This document shows positions 43,730 to 55,042 of a stretch of DNA of 64,000 nucleotides, piece after piece. The DNA is from Aphanomyces cochlioides. Taxonomy: Eukaryota > Oomycota > Saprolegniomycetes > Saprolegniales > Verrucalvaceae. The position numbers and the translations under genes are program-made. Numbering within the stretch: position 1 is the first letter of the stretch; every line of letters starts with the position of its first letter. The stretch is taken from the NCBI GenBank assembly GCA_019828595.1, contig JAHQRK010000015.1, positions 62,001-126,000 of the forward strand. Direction: 5' to 3'. The notes beneath the pieces were generated by a model that had not been told where the DNA came from, ran no database searches, and saw only the letters and a program-made list of their open reading frames with translations.

Positions 43730-44607
43730 CTAGTTGGATCGCGCTTGCTTCATACGCTCAACATCATCGAGTGGACCATGACTGGGGTGTCGGTACGAGC
43801 CACCAATGTGATCCCAAAGCGTGAAGTATTGACCGTAATTGTACTCGAAGTAGAGATGATGATCCGTGTGGTGCGCCGCGCCATTGACAATCATTTCAAA
43901 CCACTTGGGCATCTTGTCCATGACGAACAAACCATCGTGGATGGAAATGGTCCAAAAGTTCACCAAGACAAACAACGACAAGTACACGACTACGAGGAGG
44001 AAAAAGTCAGCATTCATGCCATCAAAGCAAGTACAATACCTTTGTGCAATGGCATGAGGAAGATAAACATGTGATATGGCGACGATTGAAGGAAACCATC
44101 GAGAGGGTCAAACGCATGACTCGCGAATGGCGTTGGGACCAACCACTTGTGGTGCAATTTGTGTACGTGCTTATAGATGAGCGGGTGGTGAAGCCATCGA
44201 TGAATCCAGTAAATCATCATGTCATTGAAAAACACGAACATGACGACGCTGAAGACAAGGTATGGGTATCCATATTGGTCAACGTCGTCGTAGAGAAAAC
44301 TGTAGCCACGGACTTCCGCAACGAAAATGGGCAACGTGAGCAAAATCATAAATGGGATCGACGTGCACGACACTTGAATCTCGAGCCTGACTTGGTTTTT
44401 CAAGAACTTGGGATGCTTCTCATACTCTTTGTCAAACAAGAAGACGTATGAAAAGTAGGCAAAGCCCAAGTAGAGCGCGTAGCCACCCAACAATGTGATC
44501 GCATAGAGCGAGATGCACTGGCGCAAGAGATCATCCTCTGGCATCGACTCGGGGTACATATACGGCGTCAAAATGTACTCATCGGCCAAATTGAGCACCA
44601 AATCCAT
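43730..44607 (-). CDS. C-5 sterol desaturase-like (fatty acid hydroxylase superfamily)
   Basis: Two exons joined by a 50-nt intron near 44035-43985 (GTATTG...CTCGTAG). The protein has several hydrophobic helices ([20 protein letters not shown] and others) and the three histidine clusters that bind the di-iron centre: HRWLHH, HKLHHKW and HHTDHH. Order and spacing match ERG3/SC5D-type enzymes of the endoplasmic reticulum, which introduce the C-5 double bond of sterols. Other members of the superfamily (C-4 methyl oxidase, alkylglycerol oxygenase) cannot be excluded. Start at 44607 precedes the first helix by about 35 residues. Confidence 0.8.
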
Positions 44608-46528
44608 GGCGAATTCGCGAATGGTCAGTCAATTTCAACAGACTGATTGTATCTGTTCGAGAGGTAATCATGCCAGATTACGACGGACGCCTTCAGCCAA
44701 TCCAAGACAAGAATTACGTTACATTTACCAATCAAACTTCAACATGGTATGTATTTCAACCAATGTAGCAGGACACGGTCGTTTCTGTGTGCGGGTGTCG
44801 ACTCGTCGCGTTGCTGCTACGTACCATATTTGACATGTTCTAGCATTCGAAAACCTCCTAAATATAGTATTTTGAGCAACTGTCAAACTTTTATTTGAAA
44901 GGTATTTAATTCTTAAGGTGCTTCAGCATTGATTGCGCTGATAGTCTTGAATATTAATACTTACATACTAACAGTGAAACAAATCATAAAATACAGAAAT
45001 TCTGAAATGATCTGACAAGGGCAAATTCTGTAGTCACAAGCTGTGTAGTCACAGAATTGAGAGATTAGACCCAACTTTGACAGGTCACGCCCTGTCAAAG
45101 ACATGGCCATTAAGCGCATAATGATCATTTTCCAAATTGCGTCCATCAGTACACTCTTAGGTCAATTGAATTTGAAAAACCTCAGCATTTGATATTTATT
45201 GAATATTAGAGGTATTTCCGTTCAAAGTTTTCCTGTGCATACAAATTCCATTTTGTGCACCTTAAAAATACACCGCTATAACATGTCAAATAATATTTGA
45301 GCATACCATATTATGGTATGCGCTCATGCCAAAGGGATCAAATGGAATTGCCATTGCCTTCTGCATAAAAAAATCCACGGTATGTAATGGAAGAGTATCT
45401 CAGCAGCATAGGCCTCTGGTTTGTTCGGAAGGATCTCAATAGGGGAGAGATTGTGGGGCGGAACTGCCCTCAAGGATGAGTGAAGGTTAGGTCTCGAAAA
45501 GGCGCAGTTTTGATCTTCCAGTTCCTGATCCTGTCGGCTGCAACAAATATGGAGTCAAATATGACTCTGGTGAGAGCAAACGACGACAACAACTACAATA
45601 CATGCTGTGGTGCACAAGGGGCTTCACGCTCACCACTCTGACGCATTTCAAACAGCATCAGTCGAACGGAACAGGGGCCAAACTTCATCTTTGTGTGTTG
45701 CACGTGATGTCTTTGGCAAAATTGCCTTGATATTTGGGGTGCATGATTGTCGTGTACGAATTCTTGCTTCAAACTTGAATCAGCCTGTTGGCTGCACATC
45801 GCTAAGGAATGGTTTTCACGTTCTCCACTCATTTTTCCGAGGGTTAATGACTCACATCGTTGAAAGAAGAAAGCTATATCCTGGTGATGGGACATAGTCA
45901 TCGATGCCAATATTTCAACAATGTGAAAGAGCTTTGTTCACTTGAAAAAGTTGATATCGTCCTTGGCGGTTTGTTTGAGGAGCTTTGAAACTCAGAAATG
46001 CTGAGGTACCAGTAGGTCAAAGCTTGAGCATTGAAGATATTCCTAGTCAAACTGTGCGCAAGTATTTTGATGGGCCTGGTTCTAATTTGGACTTCAAGCT
46101 GGACGCATTCCTCAAGTGATCATGTATTGTTCGCATCAGTCGTGAGATTTTTCATCACGTAGGTAGGCTCTTTGGTGGTCTTCGATCACTGAAATCAAGG
46201 AGTAGTTACTACAGTGTAGTTGTTGACTGTGTTTCTTTCACCGTCAATGCAGTCCGTTGTACCGTACTGCGGGCGACAATATTTCTTCAGGTGCAATTCA
46301 TGGCCGCCCAATATCGATTAGAGCGGCCACGCCTTGAAATTCGTAGATGGAGAAGAAAGTCCTTAGAGGAATGGCTCGAGCATGTTGTCAATGTCTTGAT
46401 TGTGAAGACACTTCAAAGCTGTCCAGGACTAGATTCAAGTGTCCGTCAAAGCCCTTTCATTGTTGTTCTTCCATGTTCGACGACAATTCGGAGTCAATGA
46501 CAATTGCAGTCACTTCGGATCAATCACA
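44608..46528. other. 1.9-kb intergenic stretch
   Basis: No supported gene. The hairpin GCATACCATA-T-TATGGTATGC (45301-45321) is a perfect 10-bp stem in AT-rich DNA. Short open frames at 45593-45910 on both strands lack family features. Confidence 0.4.
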
Positions 46529-47761
46529 ATGGCAAGTAAGCCTGTGAAATCTTCGTCCTCATCGTCGTCTTTTTTGGGTGGCACAGTGTTTCTTGCCGCG
46601 GCGTTGAGTGCAATCGTGGCCTCGTTGTATCTCGCCCAAGATCTCGAGCCGTTTACCCAGACAACTTCAGAGTTCTTTCCAGCAGATAAACTTCCGCTTG
46701 CCAAAGCGCCTGCTCAAATATGGCACCAAGAAAAGCAAGAGTACGCGTTCGGACGATGGAAGAGCGCCATAAAAGATATTCATTTCCATTACGAAGGCGA
46801 ATCGTGGTGGCACCATGTCCCTGCAAGATTCCAGACAAAACGCTGGCACTACACAAGCGTCAATACACCAGACTATTTCATCGCAATTGCTCTCATGTCG
46901 ATGCAATACCTCGGTCCAGTTTTTGTCTACGTTGTCGACAAAACCACCTTGGAAAAGTGGGAAACTGGTGTCATGAGTCCGTTGGCTTGGGGTGTCTCTT
47001 TCAGCGCTTCATCTGTGGATCCAAATTCTTGCTCATCGTATACGGTCTACAATCTTAGTTTGTGCTATCAAGACGACTCGTGGCATATGAAGTTTGACTC
47101 GATTCCCTTAACCTCGGAGCATTCGAAGGAACCGCTTCCGTTTTCGTTTGACTTGAAGATGGCCTCTCGTGAAGCTCTTATTTTATCGTTTCCTCTTGCC
47201 AACAATCCTCTACGACCAGCGTACGTTCATAAGGGTGCTGGTTATCCTGTATCTGGTGAATTCACCCTTGGAACCAAGCGTGTTGTCGTTGATGATGGCC
47301 TTGGTGCAATTGACTGGACCAAAAGCATTGCCTTACATCGCACCGAATGGTATTGGGCATCATCAAATTTTTATAGCCCGGACGGCAAAGCTGTCGGTAT
47401 CAACTTGAGCCGTCGAGTGTACGATGTGAACGGCGCTTCGCAGGAAAATGCTATTTGGATTGACGGCACAGTGTGCGTTCTTGGTGAAGTGAAATTCAAC
47501 ATTCCTGAGAAGAATCCCAACGAGGCAAAATGGACAATCGAGTCTCGTCAAGCTACAGATAAAGACGCGCTTTACTTGGAATTCGTGCCTGCAGGATTCA
47601 GGGCTGAAAATGTCAATATTTTGAACGTCCTCACAACAGAATTTGTCCAGCCTTACGGTCGTTTCTCGGGACATATCAAGTGCACTGCTGAAGGCAAGAC
47701 GTACGATATCAATGTTCAGGATGCGTTTGGCGTCGTCGAGGATCACGTCTCACTCTGGTAA
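46529..47761 (+). CDS. DUF2804-domain protein with N-terminal membrane anchor
   Basis: One exon of 410 residues from ATG 46529. A Ser-rich start precedes a transmembrane or signal-anchor helix (GGTVFLAAALSAIVASLYLA). The body matches DUF2804 proteins: WHYTSVNTPDYFIAIALM, LGAIDWTKSIALHRTEWYWA, GKAVGINLSRRVYD and the beta-rich C-terminus. DUF2804 is widespread in bacteria and eukaryotes and has a lipocalin/AttH-like fold; no activity is established to my knowledge. The upstream in-frame ATG at 46439 would add 30 residues without hydrophobic character and is less likely. Confidence 0.85.
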   Translation: MASKPVKSSSSSSSFLGGTVFLAAALSAIVASLYLAQDLEPFTQTTSEFFPADKLPLAKAPAQIWHQEKQEYAFGRWKSAIKDIHFHYEGESWWHHVPARFQTKRWHYTSVNTPDYFIAIALMSMQYLGPVFVYVVDKTTLEKWETGVMSPLAWGVSFSASSVDPNSCSSYTVYNLSLCYQDDSWHMKFDSIPLTSEHSKEPLPFSFDLKMASREALILSFPLANNPLRPAYVHKGAGYPVSGEFTLGTKRVVVDDGLGAIDWTKSIALHRTEWYWASSNFYSPDGKAVGINLSRRVYDVNGASQENAIWIDGTVCVLGEVKFNIPEKNPNEAKWTIESRQATDKDALYLEFVPAGFRAENVNILNVLTTEFVQPYGRFSGHIKCTAEGKTYDINVQDAFGVVEDHVSLW

Positions 47762-48483
47762 CGTTAGTTCTCTTGCTTGTCTTCAACTTGGTAAATTTTC
47801 AAATGATCGAGTTTGGCGCCTTTTTGTCGTCGAGGTGTAAAGTTTACCGTAAAATTATTGCACTGCATTCTGAAGAGGCTCCTCACGACATGAACAGCTT
47901 TGCAGTGGATAGTCTTCGCATCTCGCAAGACGATATACTGGGGTGAGTCAATTGCAGTGGTTTGGCGAGTTTGCGTGTATTACGACGAGGGGGGGGTAGT
48001 TTTCCTAGCTCCATGTTGGAAGGCTCCATTGCGCTCCCTTAATCAACGCAGTGTCCCTCGCTTGCTCTCGATCATAGATTCCAGTTCGACCTCCGATAGA
48101 TTGGCAGAATCGAAAGCATTGATCTCCACCATTGAATCCAACTGGGACAGCTCTCTTTGTACCACGTGAAATCGAAAATCAACGAACCGTCGACAGGACA
48201 ATTTTTTCACATGCCAACCCAAACACCCAAACAGAGCTCGTCTCCTTGGCTTGCCATAGATTCCACGGCCATTTCGACTGCCAGCAGCAGAGCAAGCAAA
48301 GCTCGTCGCTCAGAAATCTCCGTGGCCACGTCAAGTACATTGCCGGCGAGGCTGTCGACAGCCTCCCTTGTACTAAAATTAATATGAAATAAAGTATACC
48401 TAGTTGTTCAACGCAAAATTCTGTATAAACCCCTGTGTTATTCACGACGGTCAAACGTATGATGTCATGCGTTTCTGAAAGCG
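47762..48483. other. 0.7-kb stretch with one uncertain small gene
   Basis: ATG 47890 opens MNSFAVDSLRISQDDILG followed by a good donor (GTGAGT at 47942). Possible downstream exon frames read LLSIIDSSSTSDRLAESKAL and STAISTASSRASKARRSEIS before TAA near 48391. Borders do not resolve to one frame, so I do not call a CDS. Confidence 0.3.
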
Positions 48484-48497
48484 GTAAATCCGGATAA
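48484..48497. promoter_or_regulatory. TCCGGATAA motif upstream of GH5 gene 1
   Basis: TAAATCCGGATAAG lies about 170 bp before the start codon of the first GH5 gene. The paralogue has GCCGGATAAATCCGGATAAA at nearly the same distance, and the KNL1/NIPA promoter has it twice. It is a candidate transcription-factor site. Confidence 0.4.
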
Positions 48498-48664
48498 GAT
48501 ATGAGTTCTACAACTTAATGGTCGACTTCAACCACTCGTCATTCCGATGGTGTCGATCGTACACCGAATGACACGCATCGGGTCTGTCATGAACGTGATG
48601 GCCTGTCTTTGATCGTGGCGTTTGAGCTCGCAAGATTTCATCTGCTCATTTTAGAATTGGCAGC

Positions 48665-50560
48665 ATGGCAGCAAGCTCACAGTCTCGAGGATCGAGCTCT
48701 CGGACAGCATTCAATAGCTTTGAGGTGGACGAAGTGGGGGCCCGCGAGAGCAGCTTTTCGTATCAATACCCGAGGCTGTCGCGAGACCAAGGGGCGGAAC
48801 GGAACTCGATGATGGGTCGAGTTATTATTGCTGTGCCTGAACAACAGCGACGTGGAGCAGGCGCCAAGGGTTTCAAGGCCCCCAAGTACAATGGCAAAAT
48901 CAAGGTACGAGGTGACTCGTGAAGACAGTGGTTTACTGGAAACGTTGTAGAGGTGGCGGGGAACGCTCTTGCTCTTGTTGGTAGTGGCCACCGCCACCGC
49001 CGCGGTTGTGTATTTCTCAGTTCAGTCTCACAATACATCGACGAAACGATGGCACGACGTGCAGCAACGACTGGCGGACGAAAAGAAGATCAAAAGCTCG
49101 ACGGATGATGCGCCACAAAAACCAGAAGTCGACGATGAAGAAAGCGACGATGGTTTGATCAACAACCCCAAAGTGTACAACAAGATGGGTTGTGAACTCC
49201 CCAACTACGTCAGCAAGGGGGGCAAGATTTGGGCCGTCTCGAAAAACGGCACGGAAGTCCCCATCAGCATCAAGGGCGTGAACTGGTTTGGCATGGAAAC
49301 GGGCATGCGAGCGCCGTTTGGGCTGTGGGATAATGAGCAGAACGGCACCACGGTGGTAAGATTTCCCCTCTCTCTGCTAAATGGGCTCATGCTTTCATGG
49401 CTAGTATGAAATTGCATCGTTTCTCAAGAAGAACAAGTTTAACAGTGTCCGCTTGCCTCTGGCGGTGCAAAACATTTTGGAAAATAAGCCCCACGAAGCC
49501 AACATTATCAATCGCGTGACGAATCGCGCTTTGGACATGAGCAGCTACGTGAGCCTCGTCCAAACGGTCGTGAAAGCCCTCGGCTATCGCAGCATTTCTG
49601 TCATGTTTTCCATGCATCAACTGGATTATATGAATGCCGCGGGGTCGCTCTGGTATGGCACAAAGGATCCAAGTTTTACCGAAGACATGTTTTTCAAAGC
49701 CATTGACATGTACGCCTTGCTCCTCATGATGAAATGGACGAAATCGCTCTGCTTCTAGGCTCACCGAGTCGATGTGCTCGGACGAATATTGGAATATCCT
49801 TGGCATTGACGTCAAGAACGAGCCCTACGAAGGTTCGTGGGGAACTGGGGAAAGGAACGATTTCAAGATTGGCGCCGAGAAAATTGCCGCACGGATGCTG
49901 AAAGGATGCCCCAAGTGGATGGGCTTTGTCGAAGGTATCAATGGCCGACACAGCATTACATTCGACGGCCAAGAGCTTACCTACACGGACTGGTACGGCG
50001 GTGGACTCCAAGCCGCTGGACAGTTTCCACCTAAGTTTTCCATCGACAACAAGCTTGTGTACGCCCCGCACTACTACACACCAGCCGTCTTTCCCCAGTA
50101 TTATTTGTTTGGCGGTGGCAAAGTCACTGGGAGAAAAAATGCAATTTCCGGCTACAAGGAACTCTCGACACCAGTTCTTCATGACCGCGTCAAGGGCACG
50201 ATGTACGACATGTTTGGCTATTTGATCAAGGACAAAGGCCCTGCTGTTCTCCTTGGCGAGTTTGCGGGGCTGTACACTAAGGACGCACATCGTGAAAAGA
50301 CAACCCAGCGGTGTACCGAGTCAACGATTCGACTCATCGTCGAAGAGGGCTATGCAGGTGGCTACATGTGGTCGCTCAATCCTGAAAGTGCGTACGAGTA
50401 CAACCCCGTTGATAGCTATGGCCATTACGTCGAGGGGCTGCTCATGGACGATTGGCGTCATGTGAACGAGCCTTTCCTCAAAGTCATGGAAGGTCTTGAC
50501 AAACTGCCAGATCTCAAGCCCATGCCATGCTTCCCCATTGAAACACCCTTGAACAAGTAA
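48665..50560 (+). CDS. membrane-anchored glycoside hydrolase family 5 enzyme, copy 1
   Basis: Four exons (48665-48904, 48951-49355, 49405-49709, 49759-50560) give 583 residues. A cytosolic N-terminus of about 85 residues is followed by one transmembrane helix (GTLLLLVVATATAAVVYFSV), a charged stalk and the GH5 barrel. The barrel has SIKGVNWFGMETG, NKFNSVRLPL, the acid/base Glu in GIDVKNEPY and the nucleophile Glu in LLGEFAG, then GGYMWSLNPES. The type II topology puts the enzyme outside the plasma membrane or in the Golgi lumen. GH5 enzymes cut beta-1,4-glucans and mannans; oomycete walls contain cellulose, so wall remodelling is a fair inference. It has a tandem paralogue at 52.5 kb. Confidence 0.9.
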
Positions 50561-52290
50561 ATTGACACGATTAATAACACGCTATCTCAACCTTGTGTAC
50601 TCTGTAAACTTCGTCGTTGATGTTCATGCTCCCCCGTGGCACCCTCGGCTCCTTCCAGGCAAAGACAGCTATTTTAATGGCACCGAATCATACGCGGGTG
50701 TCACACAGTCGAGACGTGAGTGCTTTCATCAAGCATTTCGCCTGGCAAGTCTTGTGTGCAATGCATTACAACGAGGAACGAGGACACGAACAAAGACAAA
50801 ACACAGTGATCGCGTGTTGTCCAGGTGTCGAGACGATAGACAATTCACGACTTGGCACACTTAAAATCCCCCGGCATCCGTCGTAAGTCGCTGATCGAGT
50901 ACAACATGTACGAGATTCAAAGGCCAAACACGATAATACGACCTTGCTCTTGATGACAATTCTTCATTCGACATGCCAATTAAGGATTTACGCGGCAAGG
51001 AATCAATGGCAAAGATAGTTGGGCTGCTTCGTGGGCTTTAAATTCTCCTGGGCTATTTATAGCCAAACTGTAGCCAATCACAGATGAGATTCGCCATGGA
51101 CGTTACAAGATGAGGAATTATTGAGGGCTCATTTTTCGAAGCCTCCAGATTGCGATGCGTCCAGTTGATCTCTTGCTTGGCGTACTCTTGGAGCTACGAA
51201 ATGATTCCAACACGTTGGTCCGACTCTACAGTATCATCGTCGGAGGCTTCGAAACTTACATTCCATTTTATGTGTATTCTCATTATTGCATTACTCTATG
51301 ACCTATATTTATTAATATATTGTTACATTTAATTTTTATAAATAGTTGTATTGGTATTATATTACCTGTGAAATATTATATCTTTATACATCACGTATTG
51401 CAAACTGTATCAAGATATAACAGGTAGAGTCTTACTGATGGTGTACGCAACGGTGGAACGACAATCCTCATGGATATGGGTTCAAAATGCGGCTCATGGA
51501 CTCCATGGCCAATCTTTGAAGAAAAAAGGACTTCAAGCTTATCTCTGCCATTGATTTTTCGTTCGCAATCACAGTGGGTGAAAGCTCCAAAAGATTTGAA
51601 GGCCATGTGGTATAGATGTCGCAACGTTTCGTTCTTTGCCTGTCAATTGTACTTCCAGCTGGTATGGCGTTATTCGACAGCAGCCATGTTGTCAAACCTG
51701 TCTGAAAAATTCACATTGCTTGGCCTTGGTTGGTGCTTAGCTTTCCCTTCATTTCGACTTGGGTAACAAGCAGCTGAGGCTAGGAGAGCGTGTTCAAACT
51801 ACGCAAACAGGAGAGAGTTGGAAGGAATGAAAATTGTGTGTACTGCTGATAGATACTTGTAATAAGTCATACACTTCCATCATGTCCACTTCACGTCCAA
51901 CACGGCCCCCGCTGCCTACGGCAGGAATCGAGCTCTTGATCGGTAAAAAAGGCCGCGCAATTGACACGATCCCCTAGTAAAGAGGCAGTTGCGTGTCCAC
52001 GTCCGAGAGTAATGGCCGACTCCTCAAGTCTAGGATGCTCACTCAGCGTTGGTACAGTACGACATGGTGTCATTGGTAACACCCTCGGCAATTTTTCACC
52101 CGTCCAAGCAGAATGCCCACTCGTATACAAACTCCAAGTGAAGCGTCAGCTACTATACCGTTAACAATTTTATATGCAAATTTGTATATAAATTTTCAAA
52201 ATCACCTCTCACCATAGTAAACACAAACCTCTGCATGGCCATGTACGACGTTCAAAAGAATCATATCCTACATAACGACGAAGTCAAAAT
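50561..52290. other. 1.7-kb spacer between the GH5 genes
   Basis: No gene or RNA gene is supported. The stretch 51150-51420 is strongly AT-rich. The stretch 51890-52165 is GC-richer, with short open frames on both strands but no family features. Confidence 0.45.
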
Positions 52291-52309
52291 GCCGGATAAA
52301 TCCGGATAA
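52291..52309. promoter_or_regulatory. double CCGGATAAA motif upstream of GH5 gene 2
   Basis: GCCGGATAAATCCGGATAAA contains the CCGGATAAA core twice, about 170-185 bp before the start codon, the same position as in the paralogue. Confidence 0.4.
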
Positions 52310-52477
52310 ATTTCAATTGTACATACAATATATCGGATTTATGTCATTATGAATCCGATGTTTGTGTTCGATACTTTGTCGCTTGGGTGGATGTTGGCCT
52401 GTCCAAGCAATAGACTGTTTTATCTTGAAATTTGTATGGTGGCTTTCTGTCGGTGTCCAAATCATTCTTGAATTGGC

Positions 52478-54382
52478 ATGGCAACGAGCCCAGAGAGATC
52501 TTCGACCACGCCGTCTTCGACGGCTGACGAAGCGGAGGCCACGACCAACTATTTCGCAGTCAAGGAAGTGAACACAGGTCCCCGCGAGAGCAGCTTCTCG
52601 TACAGTTTTCAGTATCCCTCGTCGACGCGGGGGAATCCATTTGCCCGTGGCTCGATCATTGATCGAAGTATCGTCGCTGTGCCCGAAGAAGTCGCTTTGG
52701 AAATCAATGCCAAGCGACGAAAAGCACCACAATACAATGGCCGCATCAAGGTTAGAGTCCGAATCTGGATAGTGTTTTCACGTTGACGAGTAGAGGTGGC
52801 GAGGAGCAATGTTGCTCTTTATTGTGATTGTGATCGCGGCTGGAGCGATCACGTATTTTTCTCTCCAGTCCAACACAGCGGCCGCTAAACGGCGACGAGA
52901 AGTCCAGCAACGAATTGCCGACCGTGCTCGGATTGAAAGTGGGCTGGAAAATCCTGATTTACCAGGATCCAAGAACGACGAAGAAAGCGAAGATGGTGTC
53001 GTGAATAACCCCAAGGTGTACAAAGCCATGGGCTGCGAACTTCCCAACTACGTGAGCAAACAAGGCAAGATCTGGGCCGTCTCCAAGAACGGTACGGAAG
53101 TCCCTATCAGTATCAAAGGCGTCAATTGGTTCGGCATGGAGACCGGCATGCAAGCGCCATTTGGCTTGTGGGATAATGAGCAAAACGGCACCACCGTGGT
53201 AAGGTGTCCATCATTTCCGTCGCTTGATCAGCTCATGGTGGCGTGAATAGTACGCTATTGCTGATTTCCTCCAGAAGAACAAGTTTAATAGCGTCCGCGT
53301 TCCTCTCTGCGTACAAAACATCTTGGAGAACAAGCCATTGGAAGCTAACATTGTCAACCGCGTGACGAACCGAGCTTTGGACTTGAGCAGTTATATGAGT
53401 CTCCTTCAGTCAATTGTCAAGGGTCTCGGCTACCGTCGTGTCTCCGTCTTGATCTCGATGCACACATTGGATCGCATGAACGCCGCCGGTTCGCTCTGGT
53501 ACGGCAAAGGATTCACCGAGAAGGATTTCTTCAACGCCATCGACATGTACGTCGCCGTCACTTGGAACGACCCTGACATAATTATCTCTTAGGTTGACGA
53601 AAGCTCTCTGCTCGGACGAGTATTGGAATGTCCTTGGGATTGATGTGAAGAATGAACCTTGGGAAGGCACATGGGGAACGGGTCTTGCCAACGATTTCAA
53701 AGTTGGGGCTGAAAAGATTGCCAACCGAATGCTCCAAGGATGCCCCAAGTGGATGGCGTTTGTCGAAGGGGTGAATGCGCAGCACACGATTGTCCTGGAC
53801 GAGCAAGAGTTTGGCTATTACGATTGGTTTGGCGGCGGCTTGCACAAAGCCAAGGATTTTCCTCCCAAGTTTTCCATCGACAACAAGCTCGTCTATGCGC
53901 CACATTACTACACCCCTGCTGTCTTTCCCCAGTATTATTTGTATGGCGGTGGCACTGTCGGCAAGGGCAATGTGATTACCGACTACATCGAGTTGACCAC
54001 CGCAAAGTTGTATGGCCGTGTCAAGAACACCATGTACGACATGTTTGGCTTTTTGGTCGAAGACAAGGGCCCTGCCGTACTCCTCGGTGAATTTGGAGGG
54101 CTCTACACATACGACACGCATCCTCAAAAGACGACGCAGCGGTGCACTGACTCGACCGTTCGTGTGATTGTCGAAGAAGGCTATGCTGGGGGCTACATGT
54201 GGTCGCTCAATCCTGAGAGTGCGTACCAGTACAATCCCGCAGACACGGCTGGCAATTTCGTCGAAGGGCTCCTCCAGATCGACTGGCGCAAGGCCAACGC
54301 CCCGTTTCTCAAAGCCATGCAAGGCCTTGACAAACTGACCGATCTCAAGCCCATGCCTTGCTTTCCTATTGAGATTCCATAG
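52478..54382 (+). CDS. membrane-anchored glycoside hydrolase family 5 enzyme, copy 2
   Basis: Four exons (52478-52750, 52794-53198, 53251-53546, 53593-54382) give 587 residues. Intron positions are identical to copy 1 and exon 2 has the same length (405 nt). The N-terminal tail shares PRESSFSY-type sequence with copy 1 but is otherwise diverged. The transmembrane helix is AMLLFIVIVIAAGAITYFSL. Catalytic segments GIDVKNEPW and LLGEFGG are intact. Differences cluster in the stalk and around the substrate face (GGLHKAKDFP versus GGLQAAGQFP), so substrate preference may differ. It arose by tandem duplication after the introns were in place. Confidence 0.9.
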
Positions 54383-55042
54383 ACTTTTGGGTGTGCTATC
54401 CTTATTGTAACGTCACTTTCTACATCAAGGACGTCGCGGCGACCAGCGTGGCTGGCGTGTGTATCGATCGTGCAGCAGCACCATGAATCTTCGAGCATGT
54501 CCACAAAAACGTTGCATCGTTTGACATGCGTTTCGTCGTATTGTTGCTTCACCATTTAAGAAACTCAGGTCTTCTGAAATTAATTTAAGAACATTAAAGA
54601 AACACTTATTCTTTTAATAATTCACGGATGTTTGAGTGCACTACAGTATCTGGGAACGCAAACAAAAAAGCTCAGCTCGATTGTTTCCACTCCACTCTTT
54701 GTGAAATAACAAAACTGAAAAGAGGAGAGAGCACGACAGAGTCATGTACAAGTAGGACGCTTTTTGTATCCTGACATGCCCGCGTCAAGATGAATTTTTA
54801 ATGTATTCAAAATAGCTGTAGCTGGCAAAAAATAGTTCCACCCACACGCATTTGAAGCTGTCCTGAAGTCGGCAACAACATTTAAAAAGGATTTAAAATA
54901 TCCAAGAATTAACCCTACAACCCCTTGCCAATTCCGTGGAAAATGCATGCACATCCTTGATGGAGGGATAAGTTGGGGACATGACGTTGAAGCGCTGCCT
55001 TGCCAAATCAAGTGCAGGATAGAGAATTGTACATGAGAGCAA
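54383..55042. other. intergenic, 0.66 kb
   Basis: No gene recognised. The minus-strand open frame from 55200 to 54742 arises from reading through an intron of the PX-RING gene and continuing in noncoding DNA. Confidence 0.5.

Noticed and set aside
45593..45910. Overlapping frames of about 100 codons on both strands
   Set aside because: Neither strand shows a domain, signal peptide or splice pattern.
51891..52050. tRNA-like stretch (GAGCTCGATTCC on the minus strand)
   Set aside because: The T-arm stem does not pair and no acceptor or anticodon stem can be drawn.
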